Source: Flavobacterium panacagri (GTDB taxonomy: Bacteria; Bacteroidota; Bacteroidia; Flavobacteriales; Flavobacteriaceae). Taken from it: a stretch of DNA of 64,000 bases. A model generated the notes under the pieces. That model was not told the DNA's origin. It saw only the letters and a program-made list of their open reading frames with translations, and did no database searches. The stretch covers positions 2,790,001 through 2,854,000 of the forward strand of contig NZ_CP119766.1 of assembly GCF_030378165.1 (NCBI RefSeq). The letters run 5' to 3'. A program made the translations under genes and the position numbers. Below, piece by piece: positions 62,959 through 64,000 of this stretch; position 1 is the stretch's first letter, and each line of letters starts with the position of its first letter.

Positions 62959-63843
62959 ATGAAAAACACATTACTATTATTTTCAATGACTTTTGCTTTT
63001 TTACAGCAAATCCAATCACAAACTTCACAGGAATTATTAGAAAAAAAACAAAACGAATGGAACTATAGTTATTGTGTAAACTGTGCAGAAAACCCATTTA
63101 CATTTGATCAAACAATAATTAAATATTTTATTGCTAATGTCTATGATAAAGATAATAGAAATTCATTTGGAGCTAGTCGAGATGAAAATGATTCGGACGA
63201 AGAGTATAAAACTAAAGTTGCTGTTGCAAAAACAGCAATCATTTCTATGGAAGTTTTTACAGACTCTACTGCATCCAAAAAAATAGGGGTAGTGAAATTG
63301 AATCAAATTTTACCAACAGAGATTTTTGTAATGGTAGCTTCTAAAGAATATTATGGACAAAAAATGTTGAAATCCTTGAAAGATAAAAAAATATATGTGA
63401 TAAATGATTATGCATTTGATTTTAGGGATTATCATTATACTAGCGGTGGATCGGTTGTTAAAAAATATACTGACCCCCAAGCTCTACAAAAAGAAAAATT
63501 AGCGGTTGCAAATTATCGTATAATGTTAAACAATGCAGTATCTACTGTTAATCAAATAGAATCCATACAGAAAAAACATACATATCAAAGAGTTAATCAA
63601 TACGGGCACGTAATAGCGACTCACTATGACACTACTAAATTTACACAATTGGAGGTGGTATCGTATAAAAAATTACTGAAAAAATTAAAAGAACAACGTG
63701 AAAATGTAATTACAAAGAATAAGGAAAAAGTTGGAAATAAGTCATTGCAATATGATTTACTAGATATATCAGATTTTGGAAAGCAAACCAGAATAGAAGA
63801 TGCTTATCAAACTTACATTAATGATTTTGGATATATCGAATAA
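62959..63843 (+). CDS. Secreted protein of unknown function
   Basis: 294 residues with a signal peptide (MKNTLLLFSMTFAFLQQIQS). The mature part begins with a Cys pair (SYCVNCAENP), followed by a mixed alpha/beta region with VYDKDNRNSFGASRDENDSD and a basic helical C-terminus. No family recognised. Followed by a strong terminator. Whether it lies inside or beyond the integrated element is unclear. Confidence 0.75.
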   Translation: MKNTLLLFSMTFAFLQQIQSQTSQELLEKKQNEWNYSYCVNCAENPFTFDQTIIKYFIANVYDKDNRNSFGASRDENDSDEEYKTKVAVAKTAIISMEVFTDSTASKKIGVVKLNQILPTEIFVMVASKEYYGQKMLKSLKDKKIYVINDYAFDFRDYHYTSGGSVVKKYTDPQALQKEKLAVANYRIMLNNAVSTVNQIESIQKKHTYQRVNQYGHVIATHYDTTKFTQLEVVSYKKLLKKLKEQRENVITKNKEKVGNKSLQYDLLDISDFGKQTRIEDAYQTYINDFGYIE

Positions 63844-63862
63844 CTTTAGATTATTAGATTCA

Positions 63863-63890
63863 AACACCCATTACCATTGGGTGTTTTTTT
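63863..63890 (+). terminator. Terminator of the 62959 gene
   Basis: AACACCCA, 6-base loop, TGGGTGTT, then a T-run, about 20 bp after the stop. The remaining roughly 110 bp to the window end hold nothing that I can name. Confidence 0.9.
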
Positions 63891-64000
63891 TGCCTTAATC
63901 TGATATGACAAATTAATAATTATTTGTATAATTTTTGAATCAAACAAAAAAAAGAAAAAAAATAAAGATAATGATGTACATGTTCTATCATTTATTTTAA

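Noticed and set aside
1..64000. tRNA or rRNA genes
   Set aside because: I looked in the larger gaps for cloverleaf-like or rRNA sequence and recognised none; a covariance search would be needed to be certain.

Overview
The window is chromosomal DNA from a Bacteroidota bacterium, most probably a Flavobacterium. This rests on the AT-rich composition, Bacteroidota-type -7 promoter elements (TAnnTTTG), and many proteins of families typical of flavobacteria (DUF5995, DUF5723, DUF4197, DUF4142, PorT-like beta barrels, an IcmF-type fused mutase). The genus is inferred from reading, not from a database search.

Layout. 1-5032: topoisomerase III (cut by the left edge), a DUF5995 protein, small exported proteins and a GreA/GreB-like factor. 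5078-12366: a run of minus-strand accessory genes. It starts with a membrane-anchored single-HKD phospholipase-D-like protein paired with a vWA-like lipoprotein, followed by a frameshifted SRPBCC gene and several small unknown or membrane proteins. 12539-21940: a secreted surface protein, an XRE regulator and a probable defence/accessory cluster: a HEPN-like protein, a tandem PD-(D/E)XK nuclease and a SIR2-TIR-like protein. The genes here are separated by REPIN-like inverted repeats, and the SIR2-TIR gene is bracketed by two copies of a different repeat. 22074-25251: prfA and a DUF5723 outer-membrane-type protein, with long repeat-rich spacers. 25722-32383: an all-minus-strand envelope/general stress cluster (holin-like protein, YtxH, lmo0937-type peptide, beta-barrel, DUF4142, hybrid-free histidine kinase plus response regulator, AraC-type regulator, CsbD, Dps). 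32620-45591: mostly core metabolism (pyrF, a BtuF-like receptor, katA, purU, L,D-transpeptidase, icmF) plus a duplicated putative small RNA.

45703 to beyond 62400: an integrated element directly after icmF. It carries a tyrosine recombinase, two excisionase-like HTH proteins and a primase-helicase, a satellite-like core. Its cargo is a CHAT-protease operon with an RteC-like partner, a DUF4238 protein, and a complete ABC-three-component-like operon (MBL hydrolase, trypsin-like protease, middle component, SMC-like ATPase). The right boundary was not found.

The most striking signal is regulatory. Three unrelated accessory operons (PLD/vWA at 7862, a secreted protein at 18312, the ABC-3C operon at 57774) carry the palindrome TACGGAAAACCGTA, or one with a single base change, exactly 22 bp upstream of a TAnnTTTG element. 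A second shared promoter, with a GGTGG-type box 18 bp from the -7 element, lies ahead of the tandem nuclease and the 21134-21901 gene. Together these suggest two regulons that tie scattered defence-type modules together.
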